A stretch of DNA of 46,368 nucleotides from Flavobacteriaceae bacterium (lineage in GTDB: Bacteria > Bacteroidota > Bacteroidia > Flavobacteriales > Flavobacteriaceae). Each line of letters opens with the position of its first letter. The stretch's first letter is position 1. Under the pieces are notes generated by a model. It was not told the origin of the DNA. It saw only the letters and a program-made list of their open reading frames with translations, and searched no databases. The stretch is from assembly GCA_030830005.1 (NCBI GenBank), contig JAURNV010000013.1, positions 1 to 46,368 of the forward strand. The letters run 5' to 3'. Both the position numbers and the translations under genes were made by a program. Of this stretch, positions 8,477-16,731 are shown one piece after another.

Positions 8477-10243
8477 ATGAGTGATATTATTCGATTACTG
8501 CCTGACCATGTGGCAAATCAAATTGCTGCTGGCGAAGTGGTTCAACGCCCTTCTTCTGTTGTAAAAGAATTATTAGAAAATGCCATAGACGCTGGTGCAA
8601 CACGTGTTTCTCTTATTGTAAAAGAAGCTGGTAAAGCCCATATTCAAGTAGTAGATAATGGAAATGGCATGAGCGAAACTGATGCACGAATGTGTTTTGA
8701 ACGTCATGCAACTTCAAAAATTCAAAAAGCAGATGATCTCTTTAATCTTTCAACCAAAGGATTTCGAGGCGAGGCAATGGCAAGTATTGCTGCAGTTGCA
8801 CAAGTACAACTCGTCACAAAAACAAAAGAAGATGATCTTGGTATTCGCATCGATATTGAAGGTTCTGAAGTAGTACAACAGCAACGTGCTACAGCGGCGA
8901 TAGGAACTTCTGTTGTAGTAAAAAACCTCTTTTTTAACATTCCTGCACGTCGGAATTTTTTAAAATCACCTCAAGTAGAATTTCGTCATATTACGGACGA
9001 ATTTCATCGTGTGGCGTTGATACACCACGAGATTCATTTTGAACTTATTCACAACGGTAGTGAAGTGTTTCAGTTGCCCCCCACAACACTCAGGCAGCGC
9101 ATTGTCCACGTATTCGGGTCAAAGTTTGATGAGCGTTTAGTGCCTGTTTCTGAAACTACTGACATGGTTGCAATTACAGGATTTGTTCTTAAACCTGATT
9201 TTGCGAAAAAATCACGTCATCAGCAGTTTTTTTTCGTGAACAATCGATTTATTAAAAGTGGCTACTTGCATCATGCTGTTTTGGCAGCATATGAAGGGTT
9301 AGTTTCACCTAACCATCAGCCTGGTTACTTTTTATACCTAACGGTTCCGACAAACCAGTTGGATATTAATATTCACCCCACAAAAACAGAAGTTAAGTTT
9401 GAAGATGAGCATGCCTTGTATGCGGTTCTTCGTGCGGCTATAAAACACAGTTTAGGTCAATTTAGTATTGCTCCTGTTTTGGATTTTACTAACGACAATA
9501 GCTTTGATACCCCATATGCACAGCATAAAGCCTCTCCCGTGGCACCACGTGTTTCTGTCAATGCAAACTTTAACCCATTTGCAACGACATCACCACCTCG
9601 GAAATTCGAAAAATCTATCTCATTTAATGACGATAGTATTAAGGAAAAGACCCAACCTCTTCTAGAAACTCCTGATAAAAAAATCAACGTTTCTTTTCAA
9701 TGGGCTCAAAAATATTTAATTGCACCTCATTATAACGGGGTATTGGTAGTGCATCAAAGTAGGGCTCACGAACGTGTGCTCTATGAAGAATTTATGCACC
9801 TATGGGAAACCGAGGAAATAACTTCTCAAACGCTTGCCATTCCCTTGGCAATTACATTAGATCGGCCGAGTATAAATGCCATTATCTCTCACGAAAAACT
9901 TCTTGTAGAAATGGGCTTTGTTTTGCATAGCGCCCAAGAAGACACAGTGGAGTTTGATGCCATTCCACAGGTTTTCGTAATTGAAGATATACCACATTTT
10001 TTACAACAATGGCTGGCACAAACCGTTGATGGTACGGTTCATGCCTTTTCGCAACGAGACGTTATGGCGCGGTCATTGGCTACCCAACGAAGTATTTCTT
10101 CGGGGCGCTCTATGGAATCGTATGAACAAATAGAACTGATAAATAAACTTATGTCGTGTAAAGAAGCTGATCGTACTCCGGAAGGAAAGGCAACCTATAA
10201 AGTGTTAACGTCACGTGAACTTGAACGTTTTTTTAGCATATGA
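8477..10243 (+). CDS. mutL: DNA mismatch repair protein MutL
   Basis: MutL links mismatch recognition by MutS to strand cutting and removal. The N-terminal GHKL ATPase is complete: ELLENAIDAGAT, DNGNGMSETDARMCFERHATSKI and TKGFRGEAMASI. The linker (about 340-400) is low in complexity. The C-terminal dimerisation domain is present, but the usual endonuclease motif DQHAxxERxxxE reads HQSRAHERVLYEE (residues 426-438), lacking the first Asp and His. The late Cys/His motif CPHGRP is replaced by SCKEADRTPEGK (C560). Length (588) is normal. It is flanked by a small membrane protein and, by a four-base overlap, a rhomboid protease. Confidence 0.97.
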   Translation: MSDIIRLLPDHVANQIAAGEVVQRPSSVVKELLENAIDAGATRVSLIVKEAGKAHIQVVDNGNGMSETDARMCFERHATSKIQKADDLFNLSTKGFRGEAMASIAAVAQVQLVTKTKEDDLGIRIDIEGSEVVQQQRATAAIGTSVVVKNLFFNIPARRNFLKSPQVEFRHITDEFHRVALIHHEIHFELIHNGSEVFQLPPTTLRQRIVHVFGSKFDERLVPVSETTDMVAITGFVLKPDFAKKSRHQQFFFVNNRFIKSGYLHHAVLAAYEGLVSPNHQPGYFLYLTVPTNQLDINIHPTKTEVKFEDEHALYAVLRAAIKHSLGQFSIAPVLDFTNDNSFDTPYAQHKASPVAPRVSVNANFNPFATTSPPRKFEKSISFNDDSIKEKTQPLLETPDKKINVSFQWAQKYLIAPHYNGVLVVHQSRAHERVLYEEFMHLWETEEITSQTLAIPLAITLDRPSINAIISHEKLLVEMGFVLHSAQEDTVEFDAIPQVFVIEDIPHFLQQWLAQTVDGTVHAFSQRDVMARSLATQRSISSGRSMESYEQIELINKLMSCKEADRTPEGKATYKVLTSRELERFFSI

Positions 10244-10923
10244 GAAATATTCCAGATATAATTAAGCAACTTATCATTATCAACTTTTTGATTTTCATTG
10301 GAACTCAATTTGTTGGACAACTTGCCTACGACCTTTTGGCATTGCATTATCCTAAAAACGACCTTTTTGGAATTTGGCAGATTGTAACCCATATGTTTAT
10401 GCATGGAAGTATTTCGCATATCTTATTCAATATGTTTGGGCTATGGATGTTTGGGTCGCCATTGGCACAAATGTGGGGAAAACAAAAATTCTTGTTTTTT
10501 TATCTCTCAACAGGTTTGGGAGCTGCCATATTACAGCTCTTAGTCTATCACCTTCAAATTCAAGGTTGGGTAGACGATTTGGTATCTCAAGGATATCTAA
10601 TAGAGGAAATATACCGCTCATTACAACAAAGTCAGTCATTATTCAACGTTACTATGGTAGGCGCTTCTGGAGCATTATATGGGGTGTTGGTAGCCTTTGC
10701 ATTTTTATTTCCTAATGCAGAGTTAATGCTTATCTTTTTGCCTATCCCCATTAAGGCAAAGTATTTTGTTCCTTTAATTTTATTAATGGATTTATTTTTT
10801 GTTTTTTCTTCGTATTCTATGTGGCCCATTGCCCATTTTGCGCACGTAGGGGGGGCTATAACGGGCTTTATTATGATGTGGTATTGGAAAGGAAATCAGT
10901 TTACTAAAAACCGCTGGAATTAA
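10240..10923 (+). CDS. Rhomboid family intramembrane serine protease (first of tandem pair)
   Basis: This 227-residue, roughly six-helix membrane protein has the rhomboid features in order. HGSISHILFNMFGLWMFG in helix 2 carries the HxxxN pattern. GASGALYG holds the catalytic serine in helix 4, and AHFAHVGGAITGF holds the catalytic histidine in helix 6. Rhomboids cut transmembrane segments within the membrane. A longer-than-usual loop (about residues 100-130) separates helices 3 and 4. The start overlaps the mutL stop (ATGA) and the stop overlaps the next start by one base (TAATG), so it is translated as part of the mutL operon. The substrate is unknown. Confidence 0.93.
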   Translation: MRNIPDIIKQLIIINFLIFIGTQFVGQLAYDLLALHYPKNDLFGIWQIVTHMFMHGSISHILFNMFGLWMFGSPLAQMWGKQKFLFFYLSTGLGAAILQLLVYHLQIQGWVDDLVSQGYLIEEIYRSLQQSQSLFNVTMVGASGALYGVLVAFAFLFPNAELMLIFLPIPIKAKYFVPLILLMDLFFVFSSYSMWPIAHFAHVGGAITGFIMMWYWKGNQFTKNRWN

Positions 10924-11780
10924 TGGATGCTTTGAATCAGTTGCGAAATAGGTTTACCCGACTAAATATTCTTGAAAAACTTATAGCTGTATTAGTTCTT
11001 TTTTTCTTGCTACCGCTATTGCTAAATACTCTCTTGTTTCTTTTTAACAGTTCTTTTCCAAACTGGATAACACTTTTTGAACTTTCGGCTGATGTGGAAA
11101 CGGTAATTGTACGTCCTTGGACTTTACTTACTTATGGTTTTTTTCATGGCTCATTGGGGCATATTTTTTGGAATATGTTACTGCTATACATCGCTGGAGG
11201 TCTTATGCTAAATCTTTTTCAGAAAAATCTTTTTCTCAACACTTTTTTTGTGGGTATTATCGCTGGTGGATTAATATACATTTTGTCCTATGCTATTTTT
11301 CCAGCATTTCAAAACCATTCTTCTGCTCTTATTGGAAGTTCTGCGGGTGTTATGGCTGTTTTGATTTTTATGGCTTCTTACATGCCTAATTCGCCAATTC
11401 GAGTATTTGTTTTTTCTATTCCATTAAAATACATCGCATTGTTTTTTGTTTTTTTAGACGTTGTACAAATTCCATCTTCCAATGCTGGAGGACATATCGC
11501 ACATTTGGGAGGTGCTGTATGGGGTTATGTATATCAAAGAAGTTTTTTGAGCGGAAATGATATTGGAGCATGGTTTATGAATCTTGTAGGTTTTTTTCAA
11601 TCGTTTTTTGACACTTCTAAGCCTGCTAGAAAATCTGTCAATAGGAATCGCTCTTCTAAGTCAAAAACAGGTGTAGATCAAAAGAAAATTGATGCAATTT
11701 TGGATAAAATTGCAGCTTCTGGCTATGAAAGCCTTACTAAAGAAGAAAAGGAATACTTGTTCCGTGCAGGAAAACAATAG
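10923..11780 (+). CDS. Rhomboid family intramembrane serine protease with C-terminal DUF6576-like tail
   Basis: This second rhomboid is distinct in sequence from its neighbour. It shows HGSLGHIFWNMLLLYIAGG, GSSAGVMA with the catalytic serine, and GGHIAHLGGAVWGY with the catalytic histidine, so all active-site residues are present. After the last membrane helix it has a basic linker (RKSVNRNRSSKSKTG) and a short helical domain containing ILDKIAASGYESLTKEEKEY and ending LFRAGKQ. This matches the DUF6576 tail of many Bacteroidetes rhomboids and is expected to be cytoplasmic. It is the last gene of the operon, and its stop is directly followed by the convergent rsmD stop, leaving no space for a separate terminator. 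Confidence 0.92.
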   Translation: MDALNQLRNRFTRLNILEKLIAVLVLFFLLPLLLNTLLFLFNSSFPNWITLFELSADVETVIVRPWTLLTYGFFHGSLGHIFWNMLLLYIAGGLMLNLFQKNLFLNTFFVGIIAGGLIYILSYAIFPAFQNHSSALIGSSAGVMAVLIFMASYMPNSPIRVFVFSIPLKYIALFFVFLDVVQIPSSNAGGHIAHLGGAVWGYVYQRSFLSGNDIGAWFMNLVGFFQSFFDTSKPARKSVNRNRSSKSKTGVDQKKIDAILDKIAASGYESLTKEEKEYLFRAGKQ

Positions 11781-12320
11781 CTATTTTTCGAAAAACGAAA
11801 AGACACACCCTCCGTAGCTTCTTGCGCTTGTAAAATAGGGGAGGTTTGACAAATCTACTTGTTCAGCATGCTCAACAATTAGTAATCCGTTTTTAGCTAA
11901 AGCTTTATGTTGAAATATTATATCTATTAAATTTTCGTATGCATCAAAAGTGTAAGCGTATGGTGGGTCTGCAAAAATAAAGGTATAAGATGAATGGAGC
12001 CGTTCCAAAAACCTTTCGACAGACGCACGGATAGGAGTGATGGGGAACGATAGGCTATCCGACGTTTTGGCAATGAATTGTATACATTGTGCTTGTTGGT
12101 CTACGGCAGTAATCGCTGTTACACCACGAGAAGCAAATTCATAACTGATATTGCCTGTACCTGCAAACAAGTCAAGAACTGTACATCCTTCAAAGTCATA
12201 TTGGTGCGACAAAATATTAAAAAGGGCCTCTTTGGCACGATCGGTTGTCGGGCGGACAGGAAGATTTTTGGGTGGACTTATGCGCCGACCTTTATTTGTG
12301 CCAGAAATAATGCGCATCAA
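11781..12320 (-). CDS. rsmD: 16S rRNA (guanine-N2)-methyltransferase RsmD
   Basis: RsmD methylates N2 of G966 (E. coli numbering) in 16S rRNA during 30S assembly. The 179-residue protein has the N-terminal family signature RIISGTNKGRRISPP and RPTTDRAKEALFNIL, the SAM-binding motif LDLFAGTGNISYEFASRG, and the N-methyltransferase catalytic motif ADPPYAY. Length is standard. The start overlaps the end of the DUF3822 gene by four bases. An alternative start at the second Met (12317) would lie exactly on that overlap. Confidence 0.95.
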   Translation of the reverse strand: MMRIISGTNKGRRISPPKNLPVRPTTDRAKEALFNILSHQYDFEGCTVLDLFAGTGNISYEFASRGVTAITAVDQQAQCIQFIAKTSDSLSFPITPIRASVERFLERLHSSYTFIFADPPYAYTFDAYENLIDIIFQHKALAKNGLLIVEHAEQVDLSNLPYFTSARSYGGCVFSFFEK

Positions 12321-13135
12321 AATAAATTTAGCAAGCAGAAATTTTGATGTTGGTTAAGTCGAGGCGAAGCAAATGTTAATTTGTGATTGGGCTCTAAAAG
12401 GTTTATACTGCGAACAAATTCGTAAAGTGCATTAAAGGTTGCATCTTCTGCTGCGATGTCTCCAACTACAAAAAGGGGTATTTCATTTGGGCTGATACCG
12501 TACTTTTTGGCGGAAAGCAATACATAATAGGCAACATCTTTTGGGGTTTTAGCTTCAAAACAATTGTAGAACATCAATTTCTTGTTTTGTAACAACGCAG
12601 TATGTATATGATTATTTTCTTTGTAAATACCCCAAACATATTCGCCATCTGCTTTGTTATGTCGATCAAGTGCGCGAAGCCAAACGCTCACCGCATGATA
12701 GTATTTAAACGATCCAAATGCGTCTATCAGCATATTGTTTACGTTAACAAATGGCACGTAAACGGTGATCCAGTCTTGGTCTTCTAACTGATCATAGGTG
12801 ACAAAATCGTTGGGTCGTAAATCTAAATCCTTTTCTACATATTCCTGCAGTGCATTTTCTTCAAAAAGAGATTTCGGAACCAGAGTAGCTAGATTGTTCT
12901 CTACACTACAACGGACTTCATTAAAACTTTTTTGGAGAATCAGTTGCTTTTTTAATTCAGCTTGAATTTCTTTATGTAGCTGTTCAATGGGAATGGGCTC
13001 AGTGAATGTTTTGCTAAAAAAACCGCTTGCTTTTTTACTCGCAATCTCATGAATAAAAAAAGAAAATCCATTCAGATGTACATGAATGGATAATACCAAA
13101 TTGGACTTTTCTTTTTTGTTATTTTGCTGTTGCAT
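12317..13135 (-). CDS. DUF3822 family protein, possible degenerate actin-like (ASKHA) fold
   Basis: I recognise the DUF3822 family by length, by its place directly upstream of rsmD and by the motifs LVLSIHVHLNGFSFFI, CSVENNLATLVPKSLFEE and FVVGDIAAEDATFNALYEFV. The repeated short strands and the VVGDI turn suggest a pseudo-ATPase of the actin/PilM type, but I see no clear phosphate-binding loop, so this is inference. I chose the start at MQQQNNKKEKSNLV (13135); the longest ORF begins eight codons earlier and would deepen the overlap with the upstream gene from 17 to 41 bases. No signal peptide or membrane helix is present, so it is cytosolic. The function is unknown. Confidence 0.8.
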   Translation of the reverse strand: MQQQNNKKEKSNLVLSIHVHLNGFSFFIHEIASKKASGFFSKTFTEPIPIEQLHKEIQAELKKQLILQKSFNEVRCSVENNLATLVPKSLFEENALQEYVEKDLDLRPNDFVTYDQLEDQDWITVYVPFVNVNNMLIDAFGSFKYYHAVSVWLRALDRHNKADGEYVWGIYKENNHIHTALLQNKKLMFYNCFEAKTPKDVAYYVLLSAKKYGISPNEIPLFVVGDIAAEDATFNALYEFVRSINLLEPNHKLTFASPRLNQHQNFCLLNLF

Positions 13136-13766
13136 CGTATATGCTCGGCCAGTTTCCATTGGTGCTAACCTCAGAAAGCGATCCTAAAATAATAGATGGG
13201 CCGTTTACTCCATCAACAGAAATCGTGGCTTTTTCTTGTTCTAATAAATACTTGTCTTGATCAAAGAGAACGATGTCTTTCGAAACAAGCACTTCAAAAA
13301 CAGGTACTTGATAGCCATTTTTATCAATAATATCAGCTTTCATGCTAAAGGTAGTATCAACTCCTTCTACAGGAACCTTCATCATTGTTTTATAGCGGTC
13401 TGATGTACCGTAAAGCGAATCTTTAACAGATGCAAACCCAAGCGTGTCAATAATTTGAACTTCGCGGAGCATGTCAATTCGATAAACACGGTCGTACTCT
13501 AAATAGCTAGAATCTCTTTTTTCTACCAAAATATATTGAGCAGTATCTACAAATTCGACTAAACTTTTAAAATCTTGCGCATACACACCAGTTACGCTCT
13601 TGTGGGCTACCTGAGCAAGACCAACATCTTTAAGGTTTTGGATAACGTCCGCATAGCGTTGTTCTTTTACCTTATTAAATTGAATGGGCTCGTAGATTGA
13701 GTTGTAGAGTTTGTAACCAAAAAATGTAATAAGTAGCCAAAGAATAGGGAGCAATACTTTTTTCAT
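13119..13766 (-). CDS. Conserved flavobacterial protein of unknown function, N-terminal membrane anchor
   Basis: The protein begins MKKVLLPILWLLITFFGYKL; I take this internal Met at 13766 because the longer ORF adds only nine polar residues before the hydrophobic start. The single N-terminal helix acts as an anchor or uncleaved signal. The rest (about 190 residues) is soluble, charged and rich in beta-strand pattern, with no cysteine pair or catalytic motif that I recognise. It is the first gene of the unit with DUF3822 and rsmD and overlaps DUF3822 by 17 bases. A TAGCTTTG promoter element lies 24 bases upstream. The function is unknown; location at the inner membrane with the bulk in the periplasm is inferred. 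Confidence 0.75.
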   Translation of the reverse strand: MKKVLLPILWLLITFFGYKLYNSIYEPIQFNKVKEQRYADVIQNLKDVGLAQVAHKSVTGVYAQDFKSLVEFVDTAQYILVEKRDSSYLEYDRVYRIDMLREVQIIDTLGFASVKDSLYGTSDRYKTMMKVPVEGVDTTFSMKADIIDKNGYQVPVFEVLVSKDIVLFDQDKYLLEQEKATISVDGVNGPSIILGSLSEVSTNGNWPSIYDATAK

Positions 13767-13790
13767 GACGAGATTAAATTTTGATGATAA

Positions 13791-13798
13791 CAAAGCTA
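13791..13798 (-). promoter_or_regulatory. -7 element upstream of the 13119-13766 gene
   Basis: TAGCTTTG on the minus strand matches TAnnTTTG exactly and lies 24 bases before the ATG at 13766. No TTG was seen at the -33 distance. Confidence 0.45.
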
Positions 13799-13838
13799 CA
13801 ATTTTTTTTCTTCCTTATGCCCTTCCATAAAACATTCC

Positions 13839-13846
13839 TACTTTTA
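13839..13846 (+). promoter_or_regulatory. Near-consensus -7 element for the helicase gene
   Basis: TACTTTTA differs from TAnnTTTG only in the last base. It lies four bases (ACAC) before the ATG at 13851, the same spacing as at rlmD, nrnA, kdsB and gcvT. Confidence 0.4.
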
Positions 13847-13850
13847 ACAC

Positions 13851-15275
13851 ATGAATCCAACCGCTTTACTTGCAAAGCTTAAACAAACTTTTCCATTTAC
13901 ACCTACTCTTCTTCAAGATGAAGCTATTCGTGAGATAGTATCTTTTTTATGTTCTACTGAAAAGAATGAAGTTTTTGTGTTAAAAGGGTATGCAGGAACA
14001 GGTAAAACAACGCTCATAAGCACACTAGTAAAATCAATTGGTGCGTTGCGTTACAAAACAGTATTATTAGCTCCTACCGGGCGGGCAGCAAAAGTGATAG
14101 CAGCCTATTCAAATCACACTGCCAATACGATTCACAAACGCATATACTTTACGCAGCAAGAGAAACAAGGCAACTTGACATTCAAACTTCAAAAAAACAA
14201 ATTTAAACGTACATTGTTTTTGGTTGATGAGGCTTCTATGATTGCTGACCAACAGCAACAGAGTAAGCTTTTTGAGAATGGCTCACTATTACATGACTTG
14301 ATACAATACGTTCATTCTGGAGAAGATTGTAAACTATTGCTGGTTGGAGATACTGCACAGTTACCTCCAGTGCATACTTCACTAAGCCCCGCACTCGACA
14401 TGCGCGTGTTGTCAGTAGAGCATGGACTAAACCCCAAAGAAATTGAACTTGTCGAAGTCGTTAGACAAGGAAAAGACTCAGGTATTTTGTTTAATGCAAC
14501 CCGTATTAGGCAGCAATTGCTATCAGAACAGACATCAAATTTTGAATTTGTATTAGATTCCTTCCCTGATGTTATACGACTACAAGACGGATTCGAAATT
14601 CAAGATGCTATTGAAACGGCTTTTCGTGAGGTGGGCAGAGAAGAAATGGCATGTGTGGTGCGCTCAAACAAACGTGCTAACGGCTATAACAAACAGATTC
14701 GTAGTCAAATTTTAGGAAAAGAAGCTGAACTTTCAACAGGCGATTTAATTATGGTGGTTAAGAATAATTACCACTGGTTAGCCCCCGACTCGGGACCTGG
14801 ATTTATCGCAAATGGCGATATAGTAGAAGTACTTTCTATAAAGGCAATCAAAGAATTGTACGGATTTCGTTTTGCTGAGGTTCATATTCGAATGCTTGAC
14901 TACCCCGATCAAGAACCTTTTGATACCGTTTTTATTTTGGATACGCTCGATATTGAAGCTCATGCTTTGTCATTTGAAGAAAATTCAAAATTGTATCAGG
15001 CGGTGAGGGAAGATTATGCACATCTGCCCCAATACAAGCAGTATTTGAACGTTAAAAAGAACCCCTTTTTTAATGCATTACAGGTTAAATATGCCTATGC
15101 GTTTACATGTCACAAAACCCAAGGGGGTCAATGGAAGCGGGTATTGGTAGAGCAACCGTATTTACCCGAAGGACCCGACGCCAATTACTTCAGGTGGCTT
15201 TACACAGCAATTACCCGCGCTACTGAAAAACTTTTTTTGGTTGGTTTCTCTGATGCTTATTTCCAACAGGATTGA
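13851..15275 (+). CDS. RecD-like superfamily 1 DNA helicase/AAA ATPase
   Basis: This 474-residue ATPase has Walker A GYAGTGKTT (46-54), motif LAPTGRAAKVIA, Walker B with VDEASM (125-130), GDTAQLPPV (motif III) and the C-terminal UvrD/RecD-like block YAFTCHKTQGGQW followed by LYTAITRA. This is the layout of short RecD2-like 5'-3' helicases. It lacks the long N-terminal region of true RecD2 and stands apart from recB/recC. A role in DNA repair or replication restart is likely, but the exact job is not shown. kdsB begins 18 bases downstream with its own promoter element overlapping the end of the gap. Confidence 0.88.
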   Translation: MNPTALLAKLKQTFPFTPTLLQDEAIREIVSFLCSTEKNEVFVLKGYAGTGKTTLISTLVKSIGALRYKTVLLAPTGRAAKVIAAYSNHTANTIHKRIYFTQQEKQGNLTFKLQKNKFKRTLFLVDEASMIADQQQQSKLFENGSLLHDLIQYVHSGEDCKLLLVGDTAQLPPVHTSLSPALDMRVLSVEHGLNPKEIELVEVVRQGKDSGILFNATRIRQQLLSEQTSNFEFVLDSFPDVIRLQDGFEIQDAIETAFREVGREEMACVVRSNKRANGYNKQIRSQILGKEAELSTGDLIMVVKNNYHWLAPDSGPGFIANGDIVEVLSIKAIKELYGFRFAEVHIRMLDYPDQEPFDTVFILDTLDIEAHALSFEENSKLYQAVREDYAHLPQYKQYLNVKKNPFFNALQVKYAYAFTCHKTQGGQWKRVLVEQPYLPEGPDANYFRWLYTAITRATEKLFLVGFSDAYFQQD

Positions 15276-15281
15276 TTTGCC

Positions 15282-15289
15282 TATTTTTG
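15282..15289 (+). promoter_or_regulatory. -7 element for kdsB, four bases from the start codon
   Basis: TATTTTTG matches TAnnTTTG exactly. It lies in the 18-base gap after the helicase gene, and CGTC separates it from the kdsB ATG at 15294. It predicts an independent, leaderless kdsB transcript. Confidence 0.55.
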
Positions 15290-15293
15290 CGTC

Positions 15294-16013
15294 ATGCGAA
15301 TACTAGCCATTATTCCGGCACGATATGAAGCCCAGCGTTTTCCAGGTAAGCTCTTAGCTGATCTAAACGGCAAAACGGTATTGCAACGCACCTACGAAGC
15401 GGTTACAAATACAGGGTTATTTGATGCGGTTTGGGTAGCCACAGATTCTGACCAAATTGAAAACCACATCAAATCTTTGGGGGGTAACGTATTCCGAAGC
15501 ACCCTTAATCACGATTGTGGAAGCAACCGCGTAGCCGAATGTGTAACGCATCTTGATGCCGATGTGGTTATAAACGTACAGGGCGATGAGCCTTTTATTT
15601 CTCATCAAGCGTTGTTGGATTTGGTAATGGCGTTTAAAAACGATGTAGCAAATCGCATTGACTTGGCGTCTTTGATGATTCCTATTGATGTCAAATCAGA
15701 TTTGGAAAACCCCAATGTGGTTAAAGTGGTTGCTGACCAACAGGGTAGGGCACTCTACTTTTCTCGGGCAGCCATTCCGTTTATGCGTGAACCGGGTCAG
15801 GCATACCGTCATGTGGGAATTTATGCCTTTAGAAAGGCAGCACTCCTTGAGTTTTACGCCCAAACGCCTACACCTTTAGAGCTAGCAGAAAAAATAGAAG
15901 CCATTCGCTATTTGGAAATGGGAAAAGTGATGCAAATGCTTCCCACAGATTTTGTGGGGGTGGGCATAGACACCCCCGATGACTTGGAGCGGGCGAAAAA
16001 GCTACTCGGCTAA
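15294..16013 (+). CDS. kdsB: 3-deoxy-manno-octulosonate cytidylyltransferase (CMP-Kdo synthetase)
   Basis: KdsB joins CTP and Kdo to give CMP-Kdo, the donor for the inner core of lipopolysaccharide. The 239-residue protein shows the nucleotide-binding start ILAIIPARYEAQRFPGKLLADL, the motif NVQGDEPFI, SRAAIPFMRE with YRHVGIYAFRK, and the end region PTDFVGVGIDTPDDLERA. Length is standard. The gene confirms a Gram-negative envelope with Kdo-containing LPS. It ends in a 12-base overlap with the convergent yebC gene. Confidence 0.96.
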   Translation: MRILAIIPARYEAQRFPGKLLADLNGKTVLQRTYEAVTNTGLFDAVWVATDSDQIENHIKSLGGNVFRSTLNHDCGSNRVAECVTHLDADVVINVQGDEPFISHQALLDLVMAFKNDVANRIDLASLMIPIDVKSDLENPNVVKVVADQQGRALYFSRAAIPFMREPGQAYRHVGIYAFRKAALLEFYAQTPTPLELAEKIEAIRYLEMGKVMQMLPTDFVGVGIDTPDDLERAKKLLG

Positions 16014-16718
16014 CACCATGGTATGATAGACGTTTTGTACGTCGTCGTCTTCCTCAATTTTTTCAATGAGTTTTTCGACTTCTTCGGCAGCCTCGCCAGA
16101 CAATTCTTTGGTGGTGGTTGGAATACGTTCAAAACCCGAAGATAGAATTTCAATTCCACGGTTTTCCAATTCTTTTTGAATGGCGCCAAAACTCTCAAAA
16201 GGAGCATAAAGCAAAATTCCGTCATCATCAACAAACACTTCGTCAACACCAAAATCAATAAACTCCAATTCCAGTTCTTCGGCGTCTATGCCTTCAATGG
16301 GAATACGAAAATTACAGCTGTGGTCAAACATAAATTCTACCGAACCCGAGGTGCCTAAATTGCCGTTTCCCTTATTAAAATAACTGCGAATGTTGGCTAC
16401 GGTGCGGTTGTTGTTGTCTGTGGCGGTTTCTACCAATACAGCAATGCCGTGGGGCGCATAGCCTTCAAACAATACTTCTTTATAGTTTTCGGTGTTTTTG
16501 TCGGAGGCACGTTTAATGGCACGCTCAATATTGTCTTTGGGCATGTTTGCCGCTTTGGCGTTTTGGATAACCGCTCTAAGCCTTGCGTTCGCCTCGGGGT
16601 GTGGCCCCCCTTCTTTGACCGCCATGACAATGTCTTTGCCTATGCGGGTAAAGGTCTTTGCCATAGCCGACCAGCGTTTCATTTTTCGTGCTTTGCGAAA
16701 CTCAAATGCTCTTCCCAT
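16002..16718 (-). CDS. YebC/PmpR family protein (TACO1-like translation or transcription factor)
   Basis: The 238-residue protein begins MGRAFEFRKARKMKRWSAMA and contains the family blocks DNIERAIKRASDKNT, LFEGYAPHGIAVLVE, TATDNNNRTVANIRSYF and GSVEFMFDH. Family members were first described as DNA-binding regulators (PmpR). More recent work on YebC links them to ribosome function at proline-rich stretches. From sequence alone I cannot choose between these roles. It is monocistronic with a strong consensus promoter and ends in an overlap with kdsB on the other strand. Confidence 0.94.
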   Translation of the reverse strand: MGRAFEFRKARKMKRWSAMAKTFTRIGKDIVMAVKEGGPHPEANARLRAVIQNAKAANMPKDNIERAIKRASDKNTENYKEVLFEGYAPHGIAVLVETATDNNNRTVANIRSYFNKGNGNLGTSGSVEFMFDHSCNFRIPIEGIDAEELELEFIDFGVDEVFVDDDGILLYAPFESFGAIQKELENRGIEILSSGFERIPTTTKELSGEAAEEVEKLIEKIEEDDDVQNVYHTMVLAE

Positions 16719-16731
16719 ACAATCGTTTTGT

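Noticed and set aside
8107-8484. 125-residue plus-strand ORF across the nrnA/mutL gap
   Set aside because: It covers two promoters and runs in another frame over the 93-residue gene; its product is not protein-like in composition.
11785-11796. TTTTTCGAAAAA palindrome at the rhomboid/rsmD junction as a terminator
   Set aside because: It has only one GC pair-step and lies inside the rsmD coding end; too weak as a terminator.
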